Positions 1 to 10,999 are shown, numbered from the stretch's first letter. The stretch is 64,000 nt of DNA from Babylonia areolata (GCF_041734735.1 NC_134905.1:10958214-11022213); one strand, 5' to 3'. Made by a program: numbers and translations. Notes: a model not told the origin generated them from the letters alone.

Positions 1-650
1 GCATTCACCTCCCCTCTCTATCAACAAATTGCATTCTGTTTTCATCAGATGATCAGGTCTGGAGCAGTACCATTTGATTTTTTTTTGATTTTTTTTTTTT
101 TTTATAAATTAGTAAGTAACTGGCTCATAAAAATGTTTGATAAACTCGCACCTTATAAACACATCCATTGATCTTCATTGCTATTCTTCTCCACCAATTT
201 CTTGAAAACAATCCTGGAATTTTGCTGAACTATTCCATGAAGCATTTTGCAGAAGATACTAGATGATTATGAAGACCTGAAAGATACATTTCTCAAAGCT
301 GGTAGGGGAAGTGAACTTGTTTATCTGACATTTTAGAGCTCAATATCAAGAAAACAATTAGCTTGTACAGCTGGAAAAAAAATTAGGCATAATTACAATA
401 TACAAAATATTATTTACCTTAGTTTTAGCCTTCTGTGTTGTTCAGTAAACATGCAGTGATCCTGTCCAAAATCTCAAAATGACACGTAAAAAGGCTGTTT
501 CAGTGAACTTCACTTGGCTGTAACTTTGGTTCTAATATAGATAGAATCATAATTTTTGTTGTGGGATGTTTGTTTTGACTTGCAGTTTTAATCTAAGCTG
601 TTGTAGAGTAGTTTCAGCAGACATTTCTTTTTTCAAAAAAAGGCTGCCGG
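1..650. other. intronic DNA, nothing recognised
   Basis: AT-rich sequence with poly-T runs near 79-103. I see no coding segment, RNA gene or recognisable repeat. It lies upstream of the kinase exons and is probably intron of that gene, which is inference, because the earlier CNH exons are not in the window. Confidence 0.4.
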
Positions 651-654
651 TATC

Positions 655-3116
655 TACAGTCAGTTGTGGGAAGAGAGTCTGGTTCCCTAGGGTTCAGGGT
701 CGCCTTCTTCAGAACATCAAGGACACTTCAGCCACTCAAGGCTGAATTCATTTGGCAACAGAGTGGTTGCGGGTCTGACAGCTGCATCTGATGCAGCCAC
801 CAGCCTGCACTGCAACTACATGCTCACCAGAAGGGACGCCTGTCAAATATCCCGATGGAGGAAAGGGCTGCCTTGCGCAGGCAAAGCCCAAAAGTAGCAC
901 ACCTAATGACTCAGCCTCAATTCCACACTTCCAGTTGTTCAGCCCCTGCACATAGGGTGTCTCTCCCTGCATGTGCAACAGTGGGGCAACTTAGCACTGG
1001 ATTGTGTTGGTGCTGGAATTGGGGTACATGCTGCCTTGGGCTGAGGACCTCCCTCCTCTAAGATCAACTCCTTCTCCTTACATACCCAGCTCAGAGGAAC
1101 AGGAGAGCGTCTTGGAGACGGAGAATTCACAACGACTTCTTAGAGGTGCAATATCAGAACTCTGAACCCAGGCCTGGGGTTTTATGGCTGCCTGTTTGTG
1201 TTTCCAAAGGTCTGTGGAGGGTGGTGACAAATTCCTCCCCAGGGTCAAATTCAAGATGTACACACAGGCACACATTAGAGAGTCCACCAGTGTGATTGGG
1301 CTACCACTATCAACCTGAAGGATGCATATTTCTAGTTTGGTTTGTTTTTTGTTGTTGTTGTTTTTTTCCCCATCATCTGCATATGCATGTTTCTACTTCA
1401 CCAAGGTGGTGTGGGAATTGGTATCCATAGTCAGTACGTAGTCCATTTGTTTGTGTGTACCTGGATGACTGGCTAATCTTGGCAAAGTAGCAGGCCCTGT
1501 CCATATTTCTTGATCTGTGCACCCAGCTGGTTTGTCACGATCAAGGAGAAATGCATTATGTCCCCAGGGGCATCGACTTCTCAAGAATGAAACTTGACAT
1601 GGAGTCTGTGACAGTCTCGCTGACACAAGTTCACTTGGACCATTGGGCACACTCATGTGCTTGCGCCATTCCTCACTGGCCAAGGGCAACAGCACAGACT
1701 CTGTCTTCCCTCTTGGCATGATGGAATCACTGGTACCCATCACCCCCTAGGCAGGGTTCTCAGAGAGCACTGAGGGTATGGTGGACCCAGAGGATTCAGC
1801 CCTGGGACACGTAGAACTCTCTGGGAGATTGGTTCCTCAAGATGACATCAGAATGGGTTTTCTCCCCTCTCCTGGCACAGTGGGTTCTCATAACCCCCTC
1901 CCACACTTCAGGTGGCACTCTCCACAGATGTATCCTTGGGGGGATGGGGAGCTCACATGAACTGACTCCATGCGATGAGGACTTTGTCCCCAATAGGAGC
2001 CCAATTCTGGGACACGAAGCAGTCCACAGGGTTTTTCTGCACTTCTATTATCATTATCAGAAGTCATAGTGGTGATGGTAGTGGTAGAAGTAGTATCAGC
2101 ATTTAAATCGGTACTGTTATTTATTTATTTACTACTTTTATCTTCTTCTTTTTTTCATGTACATAAACAAACAGCTGTTTGCAAACACACATAGGAAGTG
2201 TTTGAAAGAGGAATGGAAGAAACTGTCACATGCAACACACACAAACTTTAAAAAATAAGACATGTGAAAGCATTCGGTATGCATTAAAGATTGCAACAAA
2301 TGTCCATCTTTTTTTTTTCTTTTTCTTTTTTTCTTTTTTAAGTAAACACACACAAACAAAAAAGAAAGAAGCATGAATGGATCTGTCTCTGTGCCCTTTA
2401 TTTTTCTTCATTTACAAATGTGTTATTTTTTTTCTGTTCTTAATTTACACAATCTTTTCCATTCCTTTTTTTTTTTTTTCAGCCATTGAAAGCCACATGT
2501 AGAGCACTTTAAAAAAAAAAAAAAAAGTGTGCTCTGTGACTTGCATGTAACTGAGGCCACAAAAAAGAGAAAGAAAAAAAGAGGGGAGGCTGCCAGCAAG
2601 GCTATCAGGTTGTTCATGTTGTCACACGGCTTAGCGTATCATGAGAATAAGGGGAGGGGAATCACTCTGCAAACCTCTCACTGCGGCCGAGGCTCACCAT
2701 TGGTGCCATGATGAGGGCATTGAGCACTCACTGAAAGACATAGCGGGCAAAGCCAACATTTTGGCAGACACTTACAGCAGGTCCAAGAGTGGTCTCCTCA
2801 TGGAGTGGACCTTCGACAAAGACACCCTTCAAGGGATGTGGGATTTGTGGTGTTGACTGATGATGGACCTCTTCAGCAAGAGACTCCCACTTTATGTCTC
2901 ATCGGTCTCACACCCAGAAACTTGGGCAGTGGATGCTTTTTTTTTGGACTGGGGCAACCTGATCGCTTGCACTTTTCCTCCCTTTCTGATCCTGTCCAAG
3001 GCTTTGCTACTTGATTCCAAGAGCACATGAAGTGCGGGCCATTGCCACTTCAGCCACTTTTCAGCACTCTGCTTCTTTGACATCTTAGGAGTCAGTTCGG
3101 AGAATCCCTTCATCAA
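655..3116 (+). mobile_element. DIRS-like retroelement fossil
   Basis: Old, broken remnant of a tyrosine-recombinase (DIRS-type) retroelement. What is visible: a reverse-transcriptase-like stretch around 1150-1335 containing the short motif ATTINLKDAYF, typical of DIRS polymerases, and an RNase H/connection-like stretch around 2700-3010 with a GKANILADTYSR-type motif. A low-complexity T/A-rich stretch (about 2060-2580) separates the two. No terminal repeats and no recombinase domain were identified. The copy carries many breaks and looks ancient. Assignment to DIRS rather than another LTR-related group rests on recalled motif style and is moderately sure. Confidence 0.5.
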
Positions 3117-3139
3117 TTGACTGAAAATGCAACCTTAAA

Positions 3140-3905
3140 ATTCTCTTCTGTGTCTTTGTGGTGTCCTGCCTGGATTATTGTAATTCCCTGCTTGTCAGTT
3201 CACCCAGCTACTTCATTGCTTGACTTCAGAAAGTCCAGAACCATGCTGCTCATCTTATCTTTCATTCCTCTAAATTTGATCACATCTCTCCTCTCCTTCA
3301 TGCTTTACATTGGCTCCCAGTGCAAGAAAGAAATATTTACAAAGTCATTTCTCTTTGTTTCAAGTCCATAGAGGCTACTGGTCCACAGTATCTTTCTGAT
3401 CTCATTCACCTTTACATACCCTCACACCAACTCCACTCTTCTGACAACTACCTGCTTAGGATCCCTCCTGCTCAAACTAAAACATATGGCCAACACAGTT
3501 TTTCATACCAAGCCCCCATTCTTTGGAATCAACTTCCTCAGCCTCTCTGTCTCTCATCTTCCCTGCAATCTTTCAAATCCAGTAAGACCCATCATTTCCC
3601 TTCCTGAATAATTTTAAACAGCTCATTCCTTTCCAGTATGAACTAAAATGACTGTTACTGAGTGAGTGAGTTTGAGAGTTTCAGAATTTGTTGGTTGTGT
3701 TTTTAATTGTGAACTATTTATGATTGTGTGCAGTGACTTGTGTGCGTGCGTGCGTGTGTGTATTGTGGGGATGGGGGTTGGGGGGGGGGGATGGATAACT
3801 TTTAATGATACTTGGTTCAATTTTTCCTTTTCGATTTACGTGTGTGTTCTACTTGTAAACGCTTAGGGCGTATTTTCAAGATTAGGCATAAATGCTCACA
3901 ATAAT
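3140..3905 (+). mobile_element. CR1/L2-type LINE, 3' end fragment
   Basis: 5'-truncated LINE. The segment encodes the conserved region after the RT: LDYCNSLL near 3170, then from about 3320 a readable stretch with GPQYLSDLIHLYIPS and FSYQAPILWNQLP, which is the usual C-terminus of CR1/L2/Rex-type ORF2. Frames change between the two parts near 3200-3320, so it is dead. It ends with a short 3' UTR containing a TG tract (3739-3760) and a G run (3780-3790), and an AATAATAAT tail at about 3900. It abuts the DIRS-like fossil. Confidence 0.75.
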
Positions 3906-5314
3906 AATAATTTCTACCTCTGGGATTTCCATATGATCAGGGCGGATGATTCCTAGGAGTTTCCTTTGTTGTGGCCAACACAGCTGTTACAAGGGCTCTG
4001 CATGCAAACCAGTAGACATTGCCCCCCTACGTTTGCTTTGAGTTCTGCATCAGTTTCACGTGGTACAGTATATGACACCAAAGTGGGGAGTTTATATTTT
4101 ACTCCCAGTTAAAATATACTTAACATGTCAAACTTGAATGCATGCGCGTCCATCCCTGCAGTTGTTGCTGTAGTTCATTCACAGGGGCATTCTTTGCTGG
4201 CCATTGGAACAAGTAATCAGCTCCAGCCAGAAATGATGTTTGATTGGCCAGCAAACAGCACACGAATAGCGGGACATCTTATTATTAGGTTGGCTGCAAA
4301 TTTTGGCCAAACAAGCAAATCAATAGGCATAGTTTGCATCAGTTTGACAAGGTCAGTATATTCAACCAAACTTGAGTATAATACAAACTTTTCATGTTGA
4401 TTGGTTGTTTTTGGTCATTCAGTTCATCTTGTGCTTGTCTTCTGTCCATTCTCAGTCCCCGGTCCCCAAGCTTTTTAAGTTGGTACTGCACTGAGCAGTG
4501 AGATGGTTTTGAAACAACACAGTGTTTTCACTTTGTCTTTTTCTGTGTCGCTAAATGTCATCTCTGTTAGTCGCTAAATGTCATCTCAAAGCAAAACTTT
4601 TTTCTTATTTTTTTTACTTTTTTTTTTTTCTTTATTTTCTTTTTGCAAACTGAAGTAGAAAAAATGTTAAAACAGTTTGTCAAAGATTCCAAAGGGAAAA
4701 ATGTTTAAGATGTCAAGAAAACAAATAAGACTTTTGCATACACTTTTCTGACTATGAGCTGTTTCACTTCTGAATTCTTGTTCTTTATTTTTGTAAACTC
4801 TTTTTTTTTTCTGATAAGTGTTGTTCAGAAATCAGAGCTGATGTAGGGGAATGGAATGAAGAATGACTTTTTGTCAAAGGAGCATAGCGAAAGACTGATT
4901 TTTAACAAGTTATAACTTTATAATTAAAGTATTCAAAATAAAAAATGGCTGTCTGTGACACATTGGAGAGGTTTTACTATCATACAGATTTTCAGTTTAT
5001 GTGGGTGTGTTTCATGAACTCTTGTCACAATATATTTTTTACAGGTTTGAAGAAGATTCAAGAAACACATATGGTTCTGATGAGATTGAAGAAATTTAAG
5101 TATGTGTAAAAATACATTTTTTCATATATTTTTACAGGTGGAAAATAGTTAAGAAAATACTTAGTTGGGGATTGAAAAAGAAAAGAACATATTGTGTGTT
5201 TGCGGACCGTGATGATGATATTTCAATATACACATTAGATATGTTTTGATACATAAACATACTTAATACAGACTTGTATACACTGTGTGCTTGTGTGTGT
5301 GTATGTGTGTGCAG
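3906..5314. other. intronic DNA before the first visible kinase exon
   Basis: No coding evidence. It holds a short inverted repeat built on TTTGCTGGCCA (about 4192 and 4247), a duplicated TCGCTAAATGTCATCTC (about 4551 and 4572) and T-rich runs (4608-4640, 4801-4810). The final 30 bases are a TG-rich tract leading into the splice acceptor at 5311-5314. Confidence 0.5.
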
Positions 5315-5393
5315 ACCCAAGGAACGATCATGCCCCACACCATAGTGATCCTGCCCAACACCAATGGCATGCACCTCCTGCTGTGCTACGACA
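5315..5393 (+). CDS. MAP4K4: Misshapen/NIK-type kinase, CNH-domain exon (fourth from last)
   Basis: Internal exon of a germinal-centre kinase of the MAP4K4/TNIK/MINK1 (Misshapen) group, a cytoplasmic Ste20-type kinase in JNK and cytoskeletal signalling. The exon encodes part of the C-terminal citron homology domain; TIVILPNTNGMHLLLCYD closely matches the vertebrate segment IVILPNTDGMELLVCYE as I recall it. The acceptor is ...TGTGTGCAG before 5315 and the donor is GTCAGT at 5394. The exon starts in phase 0 and leaves one base that joins exon 9531-9611 to restore CYDNEGVYV. No kinase domain or earlier CNH exon is in the window. Which vertebrate paralogue it resembles most cannot be said from this part. 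Confidence 0.9.
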
Positions 5394-5454
5394 GTCAGTA
5401 CTGGCACTGTGTGAACATACCACCTCCTGTTGTCCTGTCTTCATCTGGCCCCCA

Positions 5455-5600
5455 CCTTCTGTCTGTCCCCCTCTTTCTCTCTCTCTTCCCACCCTCTCAT
5501 TGTCTTTTTTTGTTGCTGTTGTCTGTCTCTGTTCCTCTTTCTCTTTCCCCCACTTACACTCTTTCTCTTTATTTCACCCTTTCTCTCTCTCGTCCTAGTT
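5455..5600. repeat. pyrimidine-rich CT tract
   Basis: About 145 bases of CT/TCTC-rich sequence on the + strand directly after the 5315-5393 exon. Simple-sequence intronic DNA; no evidence of coding. Confidence 0.6.
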
Positions 5601-6041
5601 ATCATAAGCAGTGAGCTTATTGTGACTTGTTATCTGTAAATGATGTTGATGTGATTTTTACTTCTCCAGAGAGCTATTTCGCTTGGCCAGTCAGATGATG
5701 GGGAAGGGTTTTGAACTGTCCTCACCAGCAATATACCATCTGATAAGTTTATCAAATATTTTGCTGGTAAAATAGAGACAATTAGGTGTGCTCCAGTTTC
5801 TCCCACTGATTTTGAAGGTAACGATAGTTTTAGTGGAACACATTTCACTTCTTTTCAGACAGTCATAAATGAACAAAGAAAATATATCATTCTCAAGATG
5901 CCAAAGAAATCATGCAGTCTTGAACCTATCCCACATTTTATTTTTTATCAGTGTTTAGATGAATTGTTAACCAGCAAAACTGATACCATGAATACATCAC
6001 TGGCCTCACAGTCCTTCAAGCATGCTTTGGTGTATCCTCTT

Positions 6042-6045
6042 TTAA
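6042..6045. repeat. TTAA target-site duplication, left copy
   Basis: Left TTAA of the 1182-bp piggyBac-like element; its partner is 7228-7231. A single copy fits the LINE reading frame. Confidence 0.85.
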
Positions 6046-6358
6046 CTCTTTCATCCCTGCAGCACAGTTTTCCGGTTTTCAGGAATTTTACCCTTCATTC
6101 CTGGAGGCCGGAAAACCGTGCAGCAGAGAATTCCCTCTTTTCTTCCTGCCGCCTGGAAAATTGGTTCTCTAAGCGCTTTGAACTTCCCACAAGTTGCATC
6201 ATCAGCGCCCGTGATCTATCCTTGACCGGGTCACTTGCCGGGCAGTGTTTATGAATGGAATGGATGCCAGACACCCCCCTCTCCCTCCCTAGGCCGTGGG
6301 AAAGTGGGCGCCACTACATTCTTGCCGATGTGCTGTGTAGACACACGAACACAGAAGA

Positions 6359-6526
6359 ATGGAATGTGTAGAAAGTTCGGATTCTGACCAGTTTTCTGAT
6401 GATGAGTTTTACAACGCTCTAACAGATAATGATATCAATCTGTTTCAAATGAATGACGAGGAGAGAGTGCAATTAGCTGTTGCTACAGAAGCACAGATAG
6501 CAGGTGATGAAAAGTTCAAAAAGTAA
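6359..6526 (+). pseudogene. piggyBac transposase, N-terminal remnant (55 aa)
   Basis: Starts with ATG at 6359 and reads an acidic segment with SSDSDQFSDDEFYNALTD, ending at TAA 6524-6526. Acidic Ser/Asp-rich N-termini are usual for piggyBac-type transposases. The catalytic domain is absent. It overlaps the cysteine-rich remnant in another frame, so the internal deletion apparently joined the two ends out of frame. The assignment depends mainly on the surrounding TTAA-flanked element. Confidence 0.6.
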
Positions 6527-6623
6527 CAAGTGTGAAAATTGTGGTGTATATCTGTGCAGTAACTGGCATGACTGCTTCAAGGTATATCACACACATGTCA
6601 CCTTTGTGTGGCATATCACATGA
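6507..6623 (+). pseudogene. piggyBac transposase, C-terminal cysteine-rich remnant (38 aa)
   Basis: Reads KCENCGVYLCSNWHDCFKVY followed by HT. Cysteines spaced CxxC...C...CF.xYHT are the signature of the C-terminal cysteine-rich (zinc-binding, TIR-recognition) domain of piggyBac transposases. Only the end of the domain survives; the DDD catalytic core is deleted. It is useful mainly as proof that the element is piggyBac-derived. Confidence 0.7.
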
Positions 6624-7227
6624 TGATTGTGACACGGACATGTGTATTTAGAGACAGTATCGTTTCTGAATAGTTTTTGTTCAAGAATTGTGTAGATAAT
6701 GATCTGATTCTGGCTCAGTGCCTGCTAGTGGAGTGAAAGGAATATGTTCTCTTTGAGACAAAGTTCAAATCATTCATGTGATAAGGACAATAGCAGTGAC
6801 AGTTGTGACAGTTTTTCGTGGATATGACTAGCAGTGTGGCACTGAGATACATATGAGGCACTACTCGGTAAGTACCTGTATGATGTGCATACTCTTCAAG
6901 CAAAACACTGTCCTGCATGTAGTACGTACTTGTATGCATTGTGTTTGACTCCAGAGTCACCTGTTTTACACCTGAGTATCACCAGAGATGTCACCCTATT
7001 GTGTCAACAGGGTCTTGGACAACTTCTCACATCAATTCTGTACACAACAGTACATGACAATCGTACTGTACTGTAATGAGCCGCATTGCTGTAAGCCTCC
7101 AAAATAAGTACCCTGTTTCATACTTTCTTTCTCTTCTCTAAATCCAGGAATGAAGGGAATATGTGTATGGTAGAGATCTCGGAAGAAGGGGGGAGTAATG
7201 GTTCATAGAAAAATAGGAACAAAAGAG

Positions 7228-7231
7228 TTAA
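7228..7231. repeat. TTAA target-site duplication, right copy
   Basis: Right TTAA of the 1182-bp piggyBac-like element; the LINE frame resumes here as the codons for Lys-Lys-Thr. Confidence 0.85.
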
Positions 7232-8010
7232 AGAAAACCAATGTCCATCCAGAAAACCTCAAAAACAGTAGACCTTCCATTTCTACCTAAAGTTCTTGAA
7301 TGCATTGTATTTAACCAGCTGATGAAACACCTTTTGATCAAAAATTTGTTGGGACCATTTCGGTCTGCGTACAGAAAGGGACATAGCACGGAAACAGCTT
7401 TATTGTGTGTGGTCAGCGACCTGTTGCAAGCATCTGATGCAGGCAAGGTATCCCTTTTATCATTATTGGACCACCTGCAGCATTTGATACAATAGACCAT
7501 GACTTAAGATCAAGAGGTTAGGTGCTACGTTTGGATTTGGTGATACTGCCTTGAAATGGTTCCAGTCCTATTTATCAGGTTGCACACAGTCTGTCCTTGT
7601 ACAGTCTGTCCTTGTGAATGGAAGCCAGTCTGTTCCACCTGTACTGAAATACGGGGTACCACATGGTTCTGTTCTGGGACCCACACTTTTCACAATGTAT
7701 GCATATTTAAGTTTGATCATCCGACAGTCTGTTTGCTGATGATTTGCAACTACACGATTCTGTCAAAAAAGTATCCCAGTGGATGGAGCAAAACAAACTA
7801 AAAATGAATGATGACAAAACAGAACTTGTGCTGCTCAGTAATAAAAAAAGAAAAAGAAAAAAAGAAGCTCAAACAGATAGATACAAAGTATATCACATAT
7901 TCAGACTTCAAAATTCCTTTTTCTAGTTAAGTCGCCAATATTGGCTTTTACCTAGAATCATCTATGTTGGAGTATCATGTGAACCATCTGTGCAAAGTTC
8001 TTTACTTTAA

Positions 8011-8247
8011 CCCTTTCACCGCCAGTCAATTTAGAGTGCAAAATTCCCTTGTGCTATAAACACAGAAAATATGGTGTCTAAGATTAGCTGGGGATTCCCC
8101 TTGTGATGTGTAGAAAATACAGCCTATCCTACCACCGAACATAAAGAGCAGCAGGTTCATGGATAACAGACCCGTGATCTGGTCACCTTCAGTGACATGT
8201 GTCCTCCACCAACCTGCTGCATAAATGCGAGTTTGGCAATGAAAGGG
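8011..8247. mobile_element. TTAA-flanked MITE (237 bp)
   Basis: Flanked by TTAA at 8007-8010 and 8248-8251. Terminal inverted repeats are CCCTTTCACCGCCA on the left and CCCTTTCATTGCCA on the right (12 of 14 identical), a piggyBac-style terminus. No coding content. It interrupts the same L2-type LINE: the flanks read in frame VNHLCKVLYF + KLQKISQICPFL when one TTAA is removed. Its TIR differs from that of the 1182-bp element, so it belongs to a different subfamily. Confidence 0.8.
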
Positions 8248-8875
8248 TTAAGCTTCAAAAGATTAGTCAAATCTGCCCCTTCCTGTCCACTGACGCTGCC
8301 AACAACTGGTTGTTGCCTTCATTGTCACGCTTAGACTATTGCAGTTCTTTCATAGCTGGCCTTCCGAATGACAAACTATACAATGCTTAAAAAAAAATAC
8401 AGATCAGTGAAGCTCGACTCATCCTCAAAAAGTCATGGAGCAAGAGTGCTACAGCTCTTCCCCCTGACACTTCACTGGCTACCTGTTCAAGCCAGAATTG
8501 AATACAAAGTTGCCTCTCTCTGTTTTCAATGCCTCAGTTGTGACACAACACCCTCATATCTCTCTGAACTTCTCAATCCACACTTGCCTAACAGAACATG
8601 AAGATCTCAAAGACTCCTCCCAGTTGTTTACTTAGGTCTTTGTGTATTTGTGATGGATGTAAGAGTTGTTGCATTAAGGGTATTTACTAGTCGGTCTTGT
8701 CAACTGTCCATTTATAGAACCTGTGAATGTGTTTTTATTACTTTACGACGTTTGTTATCTCTGTTTTACAGTATAGGGTTTATTTGATTATTTTAAGTGA
8801 TGAATTTGTAAAGCACTTAGACCTTGCTTCTGCTGGTATTATAGCGCTACATAAGAATGAATTGTTATTATCATT

Positions 8876-9530
8876 ACATTCTTGGAATCATTGTTCCTTT
8901 GTGGATAGTGAAGGAGTTGTAGTTGTAATAATGCTCAGTGACGATGAGTATTGAACCTTCATTTCCCTTGGATATACAAAATACCTGGGATTAAGTGATT
9001 AGGGTGACAGTAATGGTTATGGTATCTATAAAGCACTAAATCTTGTTTGTTTAAAGTACTGAATAAATCAATCAATCAAAACATTTCCTGGTATTATTTG
9101 CACACACGTGCACACGGACATGTACACCTGACAGGAATAATTTAAAGAACAGAGCATAATGCGTAGGAACTAATCATTTGCATGCTTGTTCAAGAACAGT
9201 GTTCAAAGATGGTTCAAAATGGAAGATGAAAACAAGAGAAAGTTGCACAGATGCTTGCAAGACACTTTGTAAATTGGTAAGTTTTAATGGTAACTTTTAG
9301 GATCAAGTTGAGCTAGGTGAATGGGGGTAAATGATGACTTTTGAACTATTTTGTATATAAAAAGAAGAGCATTGCATATTTTCTTAGTAAGGTTATGGAC
9401 ATTTTTTTAAATCTCAAGGCTACTGGAATTAAAAACCTGTAGCATTTGGACATCTGTTTCCCGCTGGATTGATGTTGGTGTGTGTGTGTGGACAGTCCAT
9501 CGGCATGATAGGGGACAATGTGTTTTACAG
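8876..9530. other. intronic DNA with a degenerate LINE-tail-like stretch
   Basis: Holds a short stretch at about 9015-9075 (ATGGTATCTATAAAGCAC... then AATCAATCAATC) resembling the tails at 54.5 and 59.5 kb, a few CA dinucleotides near 9100, and a TG tract at 9477-9490 about 40 bases before the acceptor of the next kinase exon. No coding evidence. Confidence 0.4.
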
Positions 9531-9611
9531 ATGAAGGCGTGTATGTGGACACCAACGGCAAGGTCACCAAGAACGTAGTGCTACAGTGGGGAGAGCTGCC
9601 CACCTCTGTTG
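9531..9611 (+). CDS. MAP4K4: Misshapen/NIK-type kinase, CNH-domain exon (third from last)
   Basis: Acceptor TGTTTTACAG at 9521-9530, donor GTATGT at 9612. Reads (N)[19 protein letters not shown] then GELPTSV, matching the vertebrate CNH segment EGVYVNTYGRITKDVVLQW. It enters with two bases completing the Asn codon from the previous exon and leaves one base completed by the next exon as Ala (SVAYI), so phases agree on both sides. A beta-propeller strand region of the citron homology domain. Confidence 0.93.
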
Positions 9612-10307
9612 GTATGTGCTCTTTGTTGAGGTTTTTTTGTTCTTGTTTAGTTGGTTGGTTGTTTGTTGTTGCTTAGGGGGTTCTTCTTCTTCCATCGCAG
9701 TGACTGCAGTTATCCTGTTAACTATTCTGTCACTTTGAGGGGAGGTCGGATGCGCACTGATGAAATGCTGGGCAACTTTGGGAGACTGGAGGCCGGTGAA
9801 ATGAACGTGTCAACGGGTTAAGCAAAGGACTATAATTACCACACATTTATTTGTGCAATTTCTGTATAAATGAAAACATATTCAGATCAGTGTTATTTCA
9901 CTGTTCATTTAAGTTTTCTCAGTTACTTTAGTTTTCTCAGTTACTTTAGGGGTTTTTGTTTTTTCCCCCTTATTTTATGACAGTGAGTGAAAGGGGTGAT
10001 GTGCACTGTTGATACTTTCTTGAAAGCCTATTCAACAAAGAAGAAAATACTATTCTAAATGCTTGCTTCTTTTCTTTATATGTGTTTCAGGATTGCAGCA
10101 TGTCTACTTCTGATGCTATTATCTTTAGTAGTTGGGGAGAAACATGACTTTTCCATTTTTGTGGGAGTTTTCTCAATAAACAGAATAGCACAGTGTGTCA
10201 CTGGTGAAAGGGTTTCTGTTTTCACCTTTGGTGTGTTGGTGTGTGTGTTGTATCTATCTGTCTGTCTTTGTGTGTGTGTGTATCTGTATGTGTGTGTGTT
10301 TTTGCAG

Positions 10308-10447
10308 CGTACATCAGCACGGGTCAGATCATGGGCTGGGGGAACAAGGCCATAGAGATCCGTTCAGCAGAGACAGGCCACCTGGACGGGGTCTTCATGC
10401 ACAAGAAGGCCCAAAAACTCAAGTTCCTGTGTGAGAGAAATGACAAG
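10308..10447 (+). CDS. MAP4K4: Misshapen/NIK-type kinase, CNH-domain exon (second from last)
   Basis: Acceptor ...TGTGTTTTTGCAG before 10308; donor GTCAGC at 10448. Encodes [20 protein letters not shown] followed by [20 protein letters not shown] and LCERNDK. This is nearly identical to the vertebrate MAP4K4/TNIK segment ending FLCERNDK, where an exon boundary is also natural. Ends in phase 0 and joins the last exon as NDK-VFF. The strong conservation makes this the most secure gene call in the window. Confidence 0.96.
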
Positions 10448-10999
10448 GTCAGCTGTTAACTGTTTGTGTCATCAATGTACAGTCATTGCCCCTGTCAAGG
10501 TTATGTCATTCTGTCTGCCCACAAAACCTTGCAAAAAGTTGTGGGTGGACTTTCATGAAATGTTGTGAAAGTGTTCGCCAAGGACCAACAACCAGATAAT
10601 TTTTTGCGGATCAGCATTTAGATTCCTGGGAATTTTTCAAAGGATTTTTCACCATTTGGAGAAAATGCAACATGCATTTAAACACATACATGGATACACA
10701 CACACACTCACACTCACACACACACACTCACTCACTCACTAGAATAAGTGAAATATGCGTCAGTAGGTCAGTTACTACAGTTCCCTGTGCATAAATACTC
10801 TAGGCTTAGAACAAAAGCAATCACACACACACACACACACACACACATTTTCACTTACACTCTCTCTGTTGTTTTTTACTCACTCACTCTTACTCTCTGC
10901 TACAATTCGATAACAATGAATATGATTCAGAATCAGTACTTTTTGATAGTGTCAAAAAGCAGTGTGAAATTGAGTAACAAACTGTGTGTGTGTTTCCAG
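10448..10999. repeat. intron with CA/TG microsatellites
   Basis: Short last intron of the kinase gene. Contains CA-rich tracts at 10697-10742 and 10823-10849 and a TG tract just before the acceptor (10983-10992). Confidence 0.7.

Larger units (their letters stand above)
6046..7227 (+). mobile_element. internally deleted piggyBac-like transposon (1182 bp)
   Basis: Flanked on both sides by TTAA (6042-6045 and 7228-7231), the piggyBac target duplication. Terminal inverted repeats begin CTCTTTCATCCCT on the left and CTCTTTTGTTCCT on the right. A 15-bp subterminal inverted repeat CCCTTCATTCCTGGA occurs at 6091-6105 and inverted at 7143-7157. Inside, an acidic N-terminal piece and a cysteine-rich C-terminal piece of a transposase lie side by side, as expected of a large internal deletion. 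The target is an L2-type LINE: CCTCT+TTAA on the left and TTAA+AGAAAACC on the right join in frame as PLLKKTNVHPENLKN. Non-autonomous; mobility would need a transposase supplied elsewhere. Confidence 0.85.
5665..8875 (+). mobile_element. L2/CR1-type LINE, interrupted by two TTAA elements
   Basis: 5'-truncated LINE lying in a kinase intron. Readable parts: linker and N-terminal RT region at about 5735-6045 (SDKFIKYFAGKIETIR, then LEPIPHFIFYQCLDELL); RT core at 7228-7500 (PFLPKVLECIVFNQLMKHL, AYRKGHSTETALL); QGSVLGP-like region at about 7650; thumb region ending KMNDDKTELVLLSNK near 7840; then LDYCSSFIAGLP near 8335 and LHWLPVQARIEYKVASLCFQ near 8480. The tail at about 8805-8875 has AAAGCACTTAG and GCGCTACATAAGAATG, the usual end of L2-like elements. 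Several frame changes make it inactive. It is split at two TTAA sites (6042 and 8007), and joining the flanks at each restores the LINE reading frame. Confidence 0.85.

Noticed and set aside
5045-5096. Exon-like FEEDSRNTYGSDEIEEI after TTTTTTACAG
   Set aside because: It ends in an in-frame stop and does not match the CNH segment expected before the 5315 exon.
9717-9820. Possible third TTAA MITE between TTAAC at 9717 and GGGTTAA at 9814
   Set aside because: The inner ends do not form a convincing inverted repeat.
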